From Austropuccinia psidii (taxonomy: Eukaryota > Basidiomycota > Pucciniomycetes > Pucciniales > Sphaerophragmiaceae): 64,000 bases of DNA. Under the pieces are notes generated by a model. That model was not told where the DNA came from and did no database searches. It saw only the letters and a program-made list of their open reading frames with translations. The translations under genes and the position numbers were made by a program. Each line of letters opens with the position of its first letter. The first letter of the stretch is position 1. The stretch lies in contig JALGQZ010000002.1 in NCBI GenBank assembly GCA_023105745.1, positions 74,441,285-74,505,284 on the forward strand. The letters are read 5' to 3'. This document shows positions 10,015 to 21,411 of the stretch, one piece after another.

Positions 10015-11919
10015 TGTGAGCTTTGAGGTATATTTTACATACCCAAATAGGCCACAATTATCTTGAAAAATAAATTCTGAACTCTGCATAACCCATGAGT
10101 CATGCATATATTCAAAATTCATCATTTTTGATTTCAGAAAAGATCAATAACCTTTTTGCAAATAAGTAAATCCATGGATTTAAGGCCAGATTTGGATTCT
10201 ACACGAAAGATTCACCTTGGGTAGCTCCATAGAGTGAATAAACCTAAATTAAATCTGTGAGGTTTTAATATGAAAAATAATTCAATACCATATAAAAGAG
10301 TTGAGAAAATCTGTGCTTTTCTCAATTTCATGCCAAAATGATGAGAATGTGAAGAATCCCACATTACATATACACTAAGAATAGTGTTATGCATGTTTAG
10401 GGCACTTAATGTTAAGGTATTATTAAATAAAGGTTTGATACACCCATAGTGGATATCAGTCTTGAAGCCTGAATTTCTAATTTTGACTTAAAAATAGCCA
10501 AGGGGGACAAAAGACATCAAAGAGGGCCAGGGTATGGACTTCTGAGACCTCTGAGGCATGGATAGCTCTAAAGCTTGGATTCATGGCTGATCAAGGCCCA
10601 ATTAGTATACTGAAACCTTTTTGGGAACCTAGTTTCAAAGTTAAAATCTCATTAAATCATAAGGAAATTGCAAATAATCTACTATTTTGACATGACAGAG
10701 AGGTAAAGAGCAACTTAGACTCCTGTAACCATGTCAATTATGAACAATTTTCCATGTATAAACATTAAAAGATTAATTAAAACTTTTTTTGGACTATTAT
10801 CCATTGATTAACCTCATAATAACCTGCCATACTGTGATATTTGTAATTCAATGTAGAAATGAGGTAAAAACTTCAAAAATTCATCAAAAATACAATTCTT
10901 AATAAATTTTTCTGAAGCTTCCAGAACAAATGGAGAATTGTTTTACTCATAAAAAAACCAAAAATAATTATGGTTTCATAAGTAAAATGAAAATTCTTAC
11001 CTACAGTCCATTTTTGATGATTCCATGTGAAATACTGAATCTTCAAAAATTCACAGAAAATACAACCTGTGATGAAATTCCCAATAATGTTGATAAATTT
11101 GAGAAATTAATGTTTATTCTGAAATAAAAGAATATTTAAAGCTGTTACTCCTTTTATTCTTAACCATAAATGGATTGGGAGTCACATAAAAGAATTAATT
11201 AAGTAATTATGATAATCTTACAGGACAACAAATGATGAAATAAATAATCCAAGAAGTATTATTGTTTTCTCACTAACTGGTTTTTCATTTTTCTCTATGG
11301 AACGCCTCTGTGAGCTGTCTTTGACTTAAAAGAGGTCTCCTCTTGCTGTTCTTTTCAAATTATCTTATTAGCCAATTATATCATTGTTACAAACAAATAA
11401 GTATTAGTTAAGATTTTCTCAAATGTTTTATTTTTTTGGAAGCAATTTGGAGAGACATAAAATAGTACAAATAAACTATATATTGTTGTAATAATTTTCT
11501 AAATCAATTTTGATCCCATAAATCCACATTTTCTCCGCCAAATCTCTCTACCATATTCCTTTCAAGATTCACTGAACATTAGTGAGTGATTTATTATTAA
11601 TTCTTAAGTTTTTGCTCCACTATTTGTTTTCTTCAATGATGATAACTATATTTATTATTTCAAAGGATAATTCAATATTAAAATGATTTTATTATTTTAA
11701 TAAAGAAGTCTTATCATTTCAATACTTCTTGTAATTGATTCTTGTGGAAAATTACTGCTTACTGTCTTATTCACTAGTAGTGTATAACAAGCAAAAGAAA
11801 TAATTAATGAATTATTTAAATTGTGGTTATAATACTTGTATTATTATATTTTGTTAGAACAGTCATAGTATTGTTGATTAATCTTAAAGCTATCAAACAT
11901 TTCATAGAGACATCTTACA
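10015..11919 (+). repeat. 3' LTR of the family-2 remnant
   Basis: It begins TGTGAGCTTTGAGGTAT with a TACATACCCAAATAGG block, as in the other family-2 LTRs, and ends TTTCATAGAGACATCTTACA, the diverged form of TTTCATAGTCAAACCTTACA. Length 1,905 bp. No gene lies inside. It is far more diverged than the LTR pair at 26.6-37.3 kb, so it is older. Confidence 0.65.
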
Positions 11920-11924
11920 TTAAT

Positions 11925-12600
11925 TGTGGGGAGGGCCATCTGCTATGGCTGCCTTTGTACTAACTAGAACACCAGTATCTACTTTCAATTTCATTGATCC
12001 ACTAAGTAAGTGGGATTTGGCTGCATCTCTTAATCTCACTGGCTTGCATCCTTTTGGTTCCACAGCTATTATAAGCTCTCCTGAACCTTGGTTTCAATCC
12101 AAAATCAATCCTACAGTTACCCCATGTATGCTTCTCAGCATTCAGGAAGGAGAGCATAATTATCATGTCTTTGATCCCAAAAATCACTCGATTTATATAT
12201 TCATGACTGCATCTTCACAAACAAATAATTCTTTTTTACCACACATTCAGATTCTTTTCTTATCACTTCTCACGAACCTCTTCTGCTACATTCAATACCT
12301 ACTTTTGATTTTTCCTCCCAAAAGCATCAAAATACTGCTAAAAAGTGCAAACATATCCTCTCTGATCCAGGAGGGGGCTGTTCTAGAGATATCTCAGCAA
12401 ATCCTGAGGTTACTCCTATTTTTGATACTACCTCACCATCCTATAATTTCAAACCTCCAATAAAATTGGGAAAAGATTCTGGTCCTGCCTTACCTGAACA
12501 ACCTTTATCTAACTCACCTGTCACCTCATCCTCAACTGAAGAAAAACACTTTACCAAAAGGGTGAGTCTAAGATAACATACCAGAAAAAGCTCTAAATGA
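11925..12600 (+). pseudogene. Ty1/Copia pol remnant: integrase C-terminal region
   Basis: The plus frame reads GGPSAMAAFVLTRTPVST, then NLTGLHPFGSTAI, then PCMLLSIQEGEHNYHVFD. This is the Copia integrase end (W..A...A.YL.NR.P) followed by the conserved linker in which a protein equivalent to CVFLG is MLLSI. Further right the frame is lost. The upstream integrase core, protease and gag are absent because the family-2 LTR ends at 11,919. The polyprotein continues as RT at 12,883-13,504 and RNase H at 15,043-16,035. Confidence 0.7.
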
Positions 12601-12682
12601 TGTCAATTCTAAAATCTCTGGTGGGAATATTGTGTGTGTTGGTTGGTTGCAAAAAACCACCTAATTTTTTTTCTGTCACAGA

Positions 12683-12882
12683 CAGTGGAACTGTGACCTA
12701 TAATACAAAAAAAATATCAAGGAAATTAAACCTTTATCTTTTAGCCTTTTCTGCTCAGTTGTTATGATTGCGTAATTAAGCAAACTAGCATCTAGTAATG
12801 GTGTTGGTGGGGGACTGCCTGTTCCAACATGACCCTGAGTGGAGAGCTCAAGTCCTTGTTGATGGTTTCTGGCACCAATGTG
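12683..12882 (-). repeat. 200-bp MITE, copy 1
   Basis: Bounded by CAGTGGAACTGTGACC on the left and GGCACCAATGTG on the right. It is the reverse complement of the unit at 14,842-15,042, including the TTGATGGTTTCTGG and GACCCTGAGTGGAGAGCTC blocks. It interrupts the Copia pol between integrase and RT. Confidence 0.65.
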
Positions 12883-13504
12883 ACATTTTCTGGGGCAGTA
12901 ATCAATAACACTCCTGGTACATTTAAAGGGCTCATTGCCTCTCCTAAGTCTGTTTCATGGATGATTTCCATTCCAAACAACTTCTCCAACATTGAGATAA
13001 ATGAATTGCTGGAAGAAGTCAAGCTTTTGGAGGGACTTTGACTTCTCGACACTACATGAGTTTTTAGGGAGAAAACTGATTTCCTTGGTAATGTTATTGA
13101 AGCAAAGGGCCATCTTTGTGTTCAAAGGTTCCTGTATATTGGGGAACTTGACTTTAATGAGAATGTTTCTCCCACTGGGAGGATTTCTACTCTCTTATTT
13201 CTCTTGAGATACTGTGCTGATCATTACTTTGATCTCCATCAAATGGATGTTAAAACTGCCTTTATTCATGGAGACCTTGATGAAAACCTTTTTATCCATC
13301 TTCCTGAAAGCTAAAAGAACTTGCAAATGGGTCCTATCTGCCTTTTGTTGAAGAAATCTCTCTATGGGCTTAAGCAAAGCCCTAGAAATTGGTATTTCAA
13401 GATCAAACAGTTCTTTGTTGAAGAAGGGTTCCATCCCTCCACTTCCCATCCTTGTTTCTTTACTGGAAATGAACAAAACCCCTGCTTTGTCTTTATGTAT
13501 GTGT
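12883..13504 (+). pseudogene. Ty1/Copia pol remnant: reverse transcriptase, first part
   Basis: In shifting frames it carries Copia RT landmarks: KGHLCVQRFLYIG (for the usual ARLV.QG), MDVKTAFIHGDLDENLFIH, and LLKKSLYGLKQSPRNWY. The last is the hallmark LYGLKQ.PR.W of Copia elements. It has a TAG after LPES (about 13,314) and several frame changes. The MITE copy 2 cuts it just before the catalytic YVDD region, which resumes at about 15,050. Confidence 0.8.
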
Positions 13505-13632
13505 CACATTGATTCCAGAAACCATCAACAAACACTTGAGGTTTCTACTCAGTGTCATGTTGGAACAGGAAGTCCCTCACCACCACCATGACTACACCCT
13601 AGGTTGCTTGATTGCACAATCAACACAACTGA

Positions 13633-14522
13633 CACGGGAGTCATTACGCAGTCGTATGCACTGCGCACAACACCCGGGGGTGTGCACGGGGCTGGTCGTG
13701 TAGCGCTTCCCCAAAAAAAATCCCACGCACACCCCACCTGAACCTGAATACGTCACCTGTGTGACAATACAATCTTTTTTTACTTCTCAGCCATTTTCAC
13801 TTGCCATCTTCAGTTTTTTATTATTCATATCTTCATCATTCTCACATTTTATCAATAACTCGCTTCAATTTTTTTTTCTAGTTTTCATTTAATCATGCCT
13901 ATGCGACTTTGCCAGTGCCCAAGATGTCACTCTAACCTCATCACCTGTGCTGATGGCACAGTACTTCGAGGCAAATACCTTCCAGAACGTAACAAACGAA
14001 AACACATGGCTGAATTCAGGAAGCATACTCACCTGTCATTAACAACGTTTGACAGTGCAGCGTCTCGAAGGGGATTGATAGTGTGTAAAAATTTAATGTA
14101 CTATGTGTGGTATATTATAAGGAGTTTGGGTTGGTGGGTTTGGCTTGTAGCATCCATGGCTTAGATTATATACTCGTTTTACTAATGTCAGAAACAGTAG
14201 TTATATGACTGCAAGAGGTGAGATGACTTCCTTAAGGGCTCAAGTCCCAAAAAAAGATTAAAGAACGCATTGGCACCAATTTAATGGTGATTCTTAAAGT
14301 ATGGTACTGGGAGATGACTTGGGGCCCTCTCTGTGTGGTAGTTTTCAATTGGATGATTGTCGTAAGCAATGCATCCCCCCTTGGAGCTGTCACACTGGAG
14401 GCGTTTACAGCCACAGGTGGGCTGTATGTGGGATTACAGTTTTTCCATGGCGACATGTAATTCCCGGTGCACACCCCCGGGTGACGTATGCAGTGCATAC
14501 GACCGCGTAATGCCTCCCGTGT
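13633..14522 (+). mobile_element. CACTA-like (CMC) DNA element, 890 bp, internally deleted
   Basis: The ends form an inverted repeat of roughly 58 bp starting CACGGGAG, with the shared core GTCGTATGCACTGC and CACCCGGGGGTGTGCAC. The flanks are TGA at 13,630-13,632 and TGA at 14,523-14,525, a 3-bp target duplication as in CACTA elements (which begin CAC). It carries only the N-terminal exon of a likely transposase, so it cannot move alone. It is nested in a MITE that is nested in a Copia element. Confidence 0.65.
13895..14164 (+). CDS. Transposase N-terminal fragment (Cys-rich) in the CACTA-like element
   Basis: It starts with ATG and MPMRLCQCPRCHSNL, then DGTVLRGKYLP and a basic KRKHMA. A short C-x-C-x2-C cluster followed by G..+.GK..P.....H resembles the N-termini of rust CMC/Plavaka-type transposases as I remember them. 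Only about 45 residues look protein-like; the rest to the stop is probably intron or junction sequence. The catalytic part has been deleted. Confidence 0.45.
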   Translation: MPMRLCQCPRCHSNLITCADGTVLRGKYLPERNKRKHMAEFRKHTHLSLTTFDSAASRRGLIVCKNLMYYVWYIIRSLGWWVWLVASMA

Positions 14523-14604
14523 GAGCAGAAAAGGCTACAAGATCAAGGTTGAATTTCCTTGATCTTTTTTCTGGTATTATAGGTCACAGTCCCACCATCT
14601 GTGA

Positions 14605-14841
14605 CAATACCCACAGGGTAGGAATCACTGCATCCCAAAGTGCCCCAACACATATGGGAAACCCTGTCCTTAATTAGGGGAATCAGTTAAATAACAGGCC
14701 GTTATAAGGGGACATAAGGGTTTTTGGGTCATCACTCCGAAGCACTTTCTTCCAAAAGTTTTGAAACCCCCATATTTTGAAATGTGTCATCTCTCACAAT
14801 TGTGAAATACACCCATGACAGTAAAACTTGATCTTCTTCCA
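14605..14841. other. Spacer between MITE copies
   Basis: 237 bases without coding character, containing CCCACAGGGTAGG and GGGACATAAGGG. It may be a further small DNA element but no boundaries were found. Confidence 0.3.
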
Positions 14842-15042
14842 CACTGGTGCCAGAAACTATCAACAAGCACTTGAGCTCTCCACTCAGGGTCATGTCAGAA
14901 CAGGCGGTACCCCACCACCACCATGACGAGATGCTAGGTTGCTTGATTGTGCAATAATCACAGCTGAGAAGAAAAGGCTACAAGATCAAGGTTGAATTTC
15001 CGTGATCTTTTTTCTGGTATTATAGGTCACAGTTCCACTGTG
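14842..15042 (+). repeat. 200-bp MITE, copy 3
   Basis: It begins CACTGGTGCCAGAAAC and ends GGTCACAGTTCCACTGTG, short imperfect terminal inverted repeats. The interior CTACAAGATCAAGGTTGAAT is shared with copy 2 and CTCCACTCAGGGTCATGT with copy 1. Confidence 0.65.
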
Positions 15043-16035
15043 TTACAGCATGGTGACACTCTTGTCATTGGTGGCAGTAGCCTTGATGTTTTCAGACTCA
15101 GATTTCCTCTGTGTTCAAGATGGAAGATCTTGGCAATATTGGCTATTTCCTTGGTATGAAGGTAACTAGCAATTGGATCAAGAATGTTATCTTCCTCAGT
15201 CAAGAATTCTATTGAAACTAATTACTACATTCCTTTGGCATGGGGGAATGCAAACCCACCTCAACTCCTCAAGTACCTTCTTGAAAACTCCTTCCTCTTG
15301 CAATCACTGACTCTGAACCTACAAACCTTCATTACTGGAGGGCTGGAGAACTCCTCAAATACTTAGTGGCCTGAAATAGGCCCAATGTTGCCTACTCTGC
15401 CTCATGTCTCTCTCAGTTTCTCTCCCTTCCCTCTTATGACCCTGAATTGGTTTTCATGAATGTTCTTCACTATTTGAAGGGTACTAGTACCTGGGGGTTA
15501 TGGTTAGGGAGAAGATGTGATAAATCTTCCATTGTTGCCTTTTGCAACTCTCATTGAGGCTCAAGTTACAACCCCAGATATTTTTCTGGAATTTGTGTTT
15601 TTCTCTATGGTTTAATAGGATGGAAAACAACAAAGAAAGATGTAGTGACACTCTGTTCCACCAAAGCAGATTATTGTTCCATCTTTAACTACTTCCAGGA
15701 TGTATGCTGGCTTCTAGAGCTGGTTTCAGATTTTGGCCTTTCAATTGAAGAAAATTTATTCTTGGGCAACCAGGGAGCCCTTGCTCTTCTCAAAAGTCTA
15801 CTCCATCAACATCAAACTTGACACATCAAGTTGCATCTTCACTGGTGTTGTCAATTATTGGAAGAGGGAATTATTGATGTTGAATACATCTCCACAGCAT
15901 TAATTCCTGCTTACGTACTCACAAAATATCTATGTAGAAAGAAGCATCTTGATCATTTCTTTGCTTTGGGACTGTCAAGCTTTGAGCCTGGGAGGGTATT
16001 GGAGATACATTGTAAACCAGTCATAATTAATTAAT
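15043..16035 (+). pseudogene. Ty1/Copia pol remnant: RT end and RNase H
   Basis: Continues the Copia frame after the MITE cluster: LVIGGSSLDVF (after the lost YVDD), KMEDLGNIGYFLGM, then RPNVAYSASCLSQF, VLHYLKGTSTWGL, GLIGWKTTKKDVVTLC, STKADYCSI and LLHQHQT with HIKLHLHWC. These are the usual blocks of Copia RNase H (the catalytic Glu of S..EAEY is replaced by Asp in TKADY). Several stops (for example after QEFY and NSH) and one frame change make it non-functional. It ends SSFEPGR near the 3' LTR, the expected end of a Copia polyprotein. Confidence 0.8.
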
Positions 16036-18480
16036 TGGCTGGTTTTCTCCAAACCTGTAAGGTTTGTCTATGAAACTCTTGATAATAGTAGCAAAATCAA
16101 GAGTACTATGACTGTCCTCAGTAGAAATATATAATATAAAAAAATATTATAACCACAAATTTAAATATAATTATTAAAAATCATTATATAAAAAAATAGA
16201 TTTAATTATTATTATAAAAATATAACAATTATAATAAATCATAATTATTCTATTATTGTTATAGTCACTGACAGTTATAACAATAAGAAGGGTAAAGCTC
16301 TTAATGAGACAATTACACGTGGAAATATGAATATTAACCACTTATAAATAATATAAATATTATTTATAAAAGAATGATAACACACACTGTGCAGAAATAA
16401 TTCTTATAGAATAAAAATTCTATATAAAAAAACTAAAACTAGATAAAAAAAATACAGAACTTTTGAGAAAAACTTACTTATAATATTTATTTAATACAAC
16501 AAGTCAAACAACAACAGTTATTATATTAAATAATGATTAAAAGTTAAAAACACGCCAAAAATCAATAATTTTAAAGATAAAACAACTTTTTATAAAAAAA
16601 ATTAAGATTAAAGAGTTTTTAAGAGGAATTTGTGGATTTTAAAAGATATTTAAGATGATTCAATTTTATATAATAAAATATATTATTGGTGATTACAACA
16701 ATAGTATAAATTCTATGATTTCAATTCTTTTATTTTAATAAATAAAGAATAAAATAACTTAAGAATTATTTTAATAATAAGATTTTATATTTACTAAAAC
16801 TTTACCTGTTTAAATTTCTAATATGATTGGATTGATAATGAATGATGGACAAAAACAGTGATGAAAAGACTCTTTTTATGTCTTCAGAGCAGCTCTCATG
16901 ATTCATAATGAATATAGAGGGCGTTCTCAGGTGAAAACTGAAAAACCATACTTAAAAACAAAGTTCTTAACTTAAGGCAACTTGTTTTTCATTCCAATTT
17001 AAAGTTACCAGTGTTATTCTTAACTCCATGTAACTTTAATCCTCATTTAAACTAATTATTTCAAGTTTTCAATATAAATAAACTCATTTATATTAAATTT
17101 CATCACATGAACGATTTAAAAATAGAGTTTCAAGCAGAAATCTCTTAAACTCAATTTTTAATTAATTTTTAAAGAAATCATAATTTTCTTTGAGCTTAAT
17201 TAAAAGAGTAAATTTCCAGGCTAATTACCCAGGAAATTTATTGATAAAAGATACTTAGAATTTACTTTATATGTAGATAATATTAAATCATAAGCTGTGT
17301 GACATTTTCAAGCAAATCCATTAAGAATTGGATTTTTAATGAATTTTTGAAGGTATTGCTATTTTTCCACGTAAAATAGCAATACACACCAAACCTTAGC
17401 TTTTGATAAGGTTTTAACGATTGTAACTTTAAAGTTTTAAGCTTATTTAAGGTTTTTAAGCTTGATTAAGCTTTGACAGTTCTTAAAACCTTGATTTCAA
17501 GCCTGCATCTTGGGATTTACACTTTGGAAGCTTGAAATTCCTTTCCAAATTGGGATAAAACCAGTTTAAACCTTAAGGTTGGATCAAAGTCTAATCTTAA
17601 AGTTTAAATAAGGTTGAAAATTCTCCAATACAGGTGGACAACCTTAATTGAATCATTGCAGATCCAAAAAGTTGGGTACCCCAGCTCTATTTGGTCTTTT
17701 TCCTTTGTCCCACCTTTTTGTGTGGATTTTGCCCTTTTTTTTAAAGCCATACCATGGCTTTAAACCCTTTTAAATTGAGCTCATGCAGGATTTACATTCT
17801 GTATGGCAGATCCTTAGTCAATTCAGTAAATATACACCACACCCCAATTTTAACCAAAATTTTGGTAAGTTTGCATTAACCTTATGCAACTTTAAATTTA
17901 AGCTTATTTAAGCTTAAATTTAACAATTCAAAAAAATGTTAAAAAGTTACATTAGTACTGTGAGATTCTTAAATCTTCTAATAACACAAGAAATAAGTGT
18001 TTTTGGGTATAACACCTTATTGATGTACCCTAGGTCATTTTTGGTGTAGAATCCAAAAATGACATAATATTTATAACTTTGTTTATCCAAAAAAAGGTTA
18101 TACTTATTTTTTGTTATTTTTTATTTTAATTTAAACTAAAAAGTCTGTTTAAGACAAAATTAACTGTTTATAAAATCATTTGTGGCCTTATGGGTATGTT
18201 ATACATACCTCTCAGGCTCACACAACCTTTGGTGTCTGAACTAAAACCAGTCCATTTGTAAAACGTTTTAACCATAATAATGCATTTGTACCCAAGTAGT
18301 TAGTATCTTTTCATTGTATTTACTCCTAATTTTACTTATTTTATTCTACCTGTCTCTTTACTATATAAACTGTGTACTCTAGCTAAAAAGTTGTTATATA
18401 ATCCAACTTCTTAGCTATCATATTCTTTGTGTCTCATCATACCTTTCTCACTGAGCCTCTTCCCAAATTATATTTATCTC
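16012..18480 (+). repeat. Copia 3' LTR, split by a solo LTR
   Basis: TGTAAACCAG at 16,013 begins a probable Copia LTR. It is interrupted at 16,055 and resumes at about 18,223 with CTTTGGTGTCTGAACT. A TATA-like CTATATAAAC occurs at about 18,361. The right boundary (about 18,450-18,480) is uncertain because no second LTR remains. Confidence 0.4.
16056..18222 (-). repeat. Solo LTR, family-2-like (2,167 bp)
   Basis: Plus-strand ends are TGTAAGGTTTGTCTATGAAA and ATACCTCTCAGGCTCACA, the reverse complement of the family-2 LTR ends. Flanks AAACC (16,051-16,055) and CAACC (18,223-18,227) agree at 4 of 5 bases, consistent with an aged target duplication. The interior is AT-rich without genes. Confidence 0.65.
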
Positions 18481-20344
18481 TATCAATACTATTATAAAAT
18501 GAAAAATAATGATGGAATGAAAATATGTTATGTTATGATTAATATATTCCAAGGAATTCCAAAGTTAATAAATTAAGAACTAACTAAAGATAAAATCAAT
18601 TAGTTTGAAAAGTAAGTTTTTCTATTTGTTTCTCTTATATATATAAATTTATTTAAATAATAAATATAATCATAATGAGACCTTGATATATATTACTTGT
18701 TTTCTCTTTGATTTAATTCTGTCAAATTGTTCAATTTTATGTTTTTCTTCCAAAAAAGAAGTTTTTATCAAATAAATAATTGAAATCATTATTTTAAACT
18801 CATTAATTACTCAAAGGAATTATTTTATTTTTTTGAATCAAATTCTATAAATAGATAAATAAATGTTCAGTTTCAAAAAAATTAAACTGTTAGAAAAAAT
18901 CAACATGAAAGAAATGTTCATTTAGCTCACCTTTTTTCAAAAACATCTTTCTAAATTGATTCTTTTTTGCTCAAATTGAAAAAGTCTAAAGGATGAAAAA
19001 AAAATGTTTGTTGATTTTTTTTAAATTTGAGTTCCAACTGTGAAGTATTCTGCTTGTCATAACAAAATCTTGATAAAATTTGAAGAAAAAGAACTTTATT
19101 ATTAATTTGATTTACTTATATACTTTGAATATTTAAGAATATTGAAAAAAAAATATGTATGCAGTTAAAGGTAAAAAGATAAAATACGCATAATGCAACC
19201 TGCTTAGCCATCCAGTGAAAAAAGACTTATTTTCCCTCAAAATATTATGCAGTTTGCTATTAGACTCACTTAGACAGTAGTTCTATGTGCACACTTTGAA
19301 GTATATGAGTCATGAAATATCCTCTTGCATTTTCCTTGAATCTTTATTTTTACATTAATGTCTTGCTATTCCTGTTTTTATAGGTCTTCTGCTACTCCCC
19401 TTCTTCCTTACTTTCTTACAGTTATTGTTGCTTCTCAAAAAATCTTCCAAAATGTTCTCGGCCACTCCCCTTCTACCTTAACTTCTTATGGTTATTTATG
19501 CTTTTCAAAACTCTTCACAATGTTTTCTGCATTTGAAATTTTTCATTTTAAAAAAGCAGCATTCAACACTTATTGAATTAGAAAATTCCTAAACCTTGAA
19601 TATTTTTACGATATTTTCTGGGTTTGATGAACCCATATAAGAAATTTGGCAAAATTAACATATTCCTTTATGTGTTTTTTGCTAGAATGTTGCATGTTTG
19701 CGATAAATTGGCAAAAAAAGTAAGGTTTTAGTAAGAAAATGTAAGGGGTACCCTGGACCCATTTTAAATTAAATTGAAACAAAAAATCTTGTATTGGTCA
19801 AATCCCTTCTCCAACCCCCCATAAAACCCCTCATCCATTTATTTTACAATTTTTCACACCCCTCCCAAAAAAGACCAAATAATTCACATTATCCCCCCAA
19901 ACTGATTTTTTTTCTTGAAAAACAGAATTACAAACCAAATTTTCCAAATATTTCATAACTTTTCTTCTTTTGTTTCACAAAGACTGCATTTTCTACCAAA
20001 ACAACCTACTTCCAAGCCTATAAAAAGCCAATTTCTTACCTTCCCTCATCTATCATTTCCACATTTCAACCAGGTTTTTTTCACTTTTACCCACTTTGTT
20101 TGACTTTAAGAATCTTTAATCCCCTCTTTCACATATCTAGAAAGGTTCTTCCTTATTCCAAATTGCCAAATCCTGCTTTTTTGAATTTATACAGCTTTTT
20201 CACTATATAATACTTCAATCCCCCACTGAAGGTGACTTTTGGGCCCTTGAGCTTCTATGGAAGCATGTATAGGATTTCTCCAGCGCATAGGGGTATTCTG
20301 TGTCAACCTTGACCCACAACCAAATTTAATTAGATTGTGACAGT
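18481..20344. other. AT-rich gap without a supported gene
   Basis: About 1.9 kb. Short frames (for example at 19,358 and 19,915) show no family resemblance. The right end may hold the degraded 5' part of the MULE that becomes recognisable at about 20,345. Confidence 0.4.
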
Positions 20345-21411
20345 TCTGGAAGCCCAAATTGGCACAAGAACTTCTCCAAAACAGTCACTTCAAGAAAGCT
20401 TGAGAATCCATTTAGACTTTATGCAAGAAAATATGCCAAGAGCTTCACTTGGACTCTTAAAGTCAAAGATCCTGAATAAAGCCATTATGCAACTCAAAAA
20501 TTTCTGGCACATCCTGATGTCCGACAATTCAATGCGCAAGAAACATCCCAAACTGCTCAGATGTCTGAATCACTTGCCATGCCAAGGCAAATTCAGGCCC
20601 AATTATGCAGTCAAGGGGAGTCCAAAAGGCCTTCAATACTTCAAGAAATTTACAACCAAGTCAACAAAATCAAGAAATACAAAACTCAAGGAAGAATGCC
20701 CATTAGTTCTCTTATTGAAACCCTGAAAAAAGAATTTTTTGTGTGGTTCTCTGCAAGGGATACTGAAAGACACATTACCTCCTTGTTTTTCACTCACCCC
20801 CTTGCCATAAAACTCCTTCATGGCTTTTCTCATGTGATTCTTATGGATTTTATTTATAAAACCAACAAGTACAAAATTCCCTATTTTCATATTTTGGATT
20901 AAGATCAAACATTAGAAACTTTTCCACGGAATTGTTTTGATGAAGGATAAAACTAAACCCTCATATACTTGGGCATTGAATCAATACATAGAAAAAGACT
21001 TCACCAACACCAATATTGTTCCCCCTCCAGTTTTTTTTAATTGATAGAGATTTTTCCTTGAATGATCTTCCTAAGAATCTCATTCCAGAATAAAAAGTAA
21101 TGTTATGCATTTGGCACATTAATAAGGATTTATCTGCCCATTTCATGAACAAAATAGGTCATGGAACTGATTTTAAAAGATTTTTGGGCCTTGAGAATCC
21201 AGTAATTTCTTTTCACTTCTATTCTTATTATTGTGTTGATTAATTAACTTTGGATTTATTCCTCAGGTTATATATTCATCCAGTGAAAAGTCTTTTAAAT
21301 ATAGCCGGAAGAAGTCTAAAAAGCAAGTCAAAAATCATGGAGTGTTCCCATATTTGGAAAAAAACCTGGCTTCCTTTCAAGGAGTACTAAATTTCAGCCT
21401 AGAGCAACTAC
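20345..21411 (+). pseudogene. Older MULE transposase, N-terminal and first catalytic part (MULE 1)
   Basis: MULE transposases cut and paste by a DDE RNase H-like fold. In order, in three frames: a FAR1-like DNA-binding remnant (WTLKVKDPE before HYAT), an AHPDVRQF helix region, PRQIQAQLCSQGE, then LFFTHPLAIKLL with HVILMDFIYKTNKYK (first catalytic Asp). Around 21,040 follows FLIDRDFSLNDLP (second Asp), then LCIWHINKDL, the C-x2-H that follows in MULEs. Stops (TAA after KDPE) and frame changes show decay. A solo LTR (21,412-23,373) separates it from the Glu-bearing part. Its best relative here is the transposase at 46,216-50,320. Confidence 0.75.

Larger units (their letters stand above)
13505..14604 (+). 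repeat. 200-bp MITE, copy 2, split by an 890-bp DNA transposon
   Basis: The left half 13,505-13,632 (CCAGAAACCATCAACAA onward) and right half 14,523-14,604 (GCAGAAAAGGCTACAAG to GGTCACAGTCCCACC) together match the whole unit at 14,842-15,042. The 13,633-14,522 element lies between them. Confidence 0.65.
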
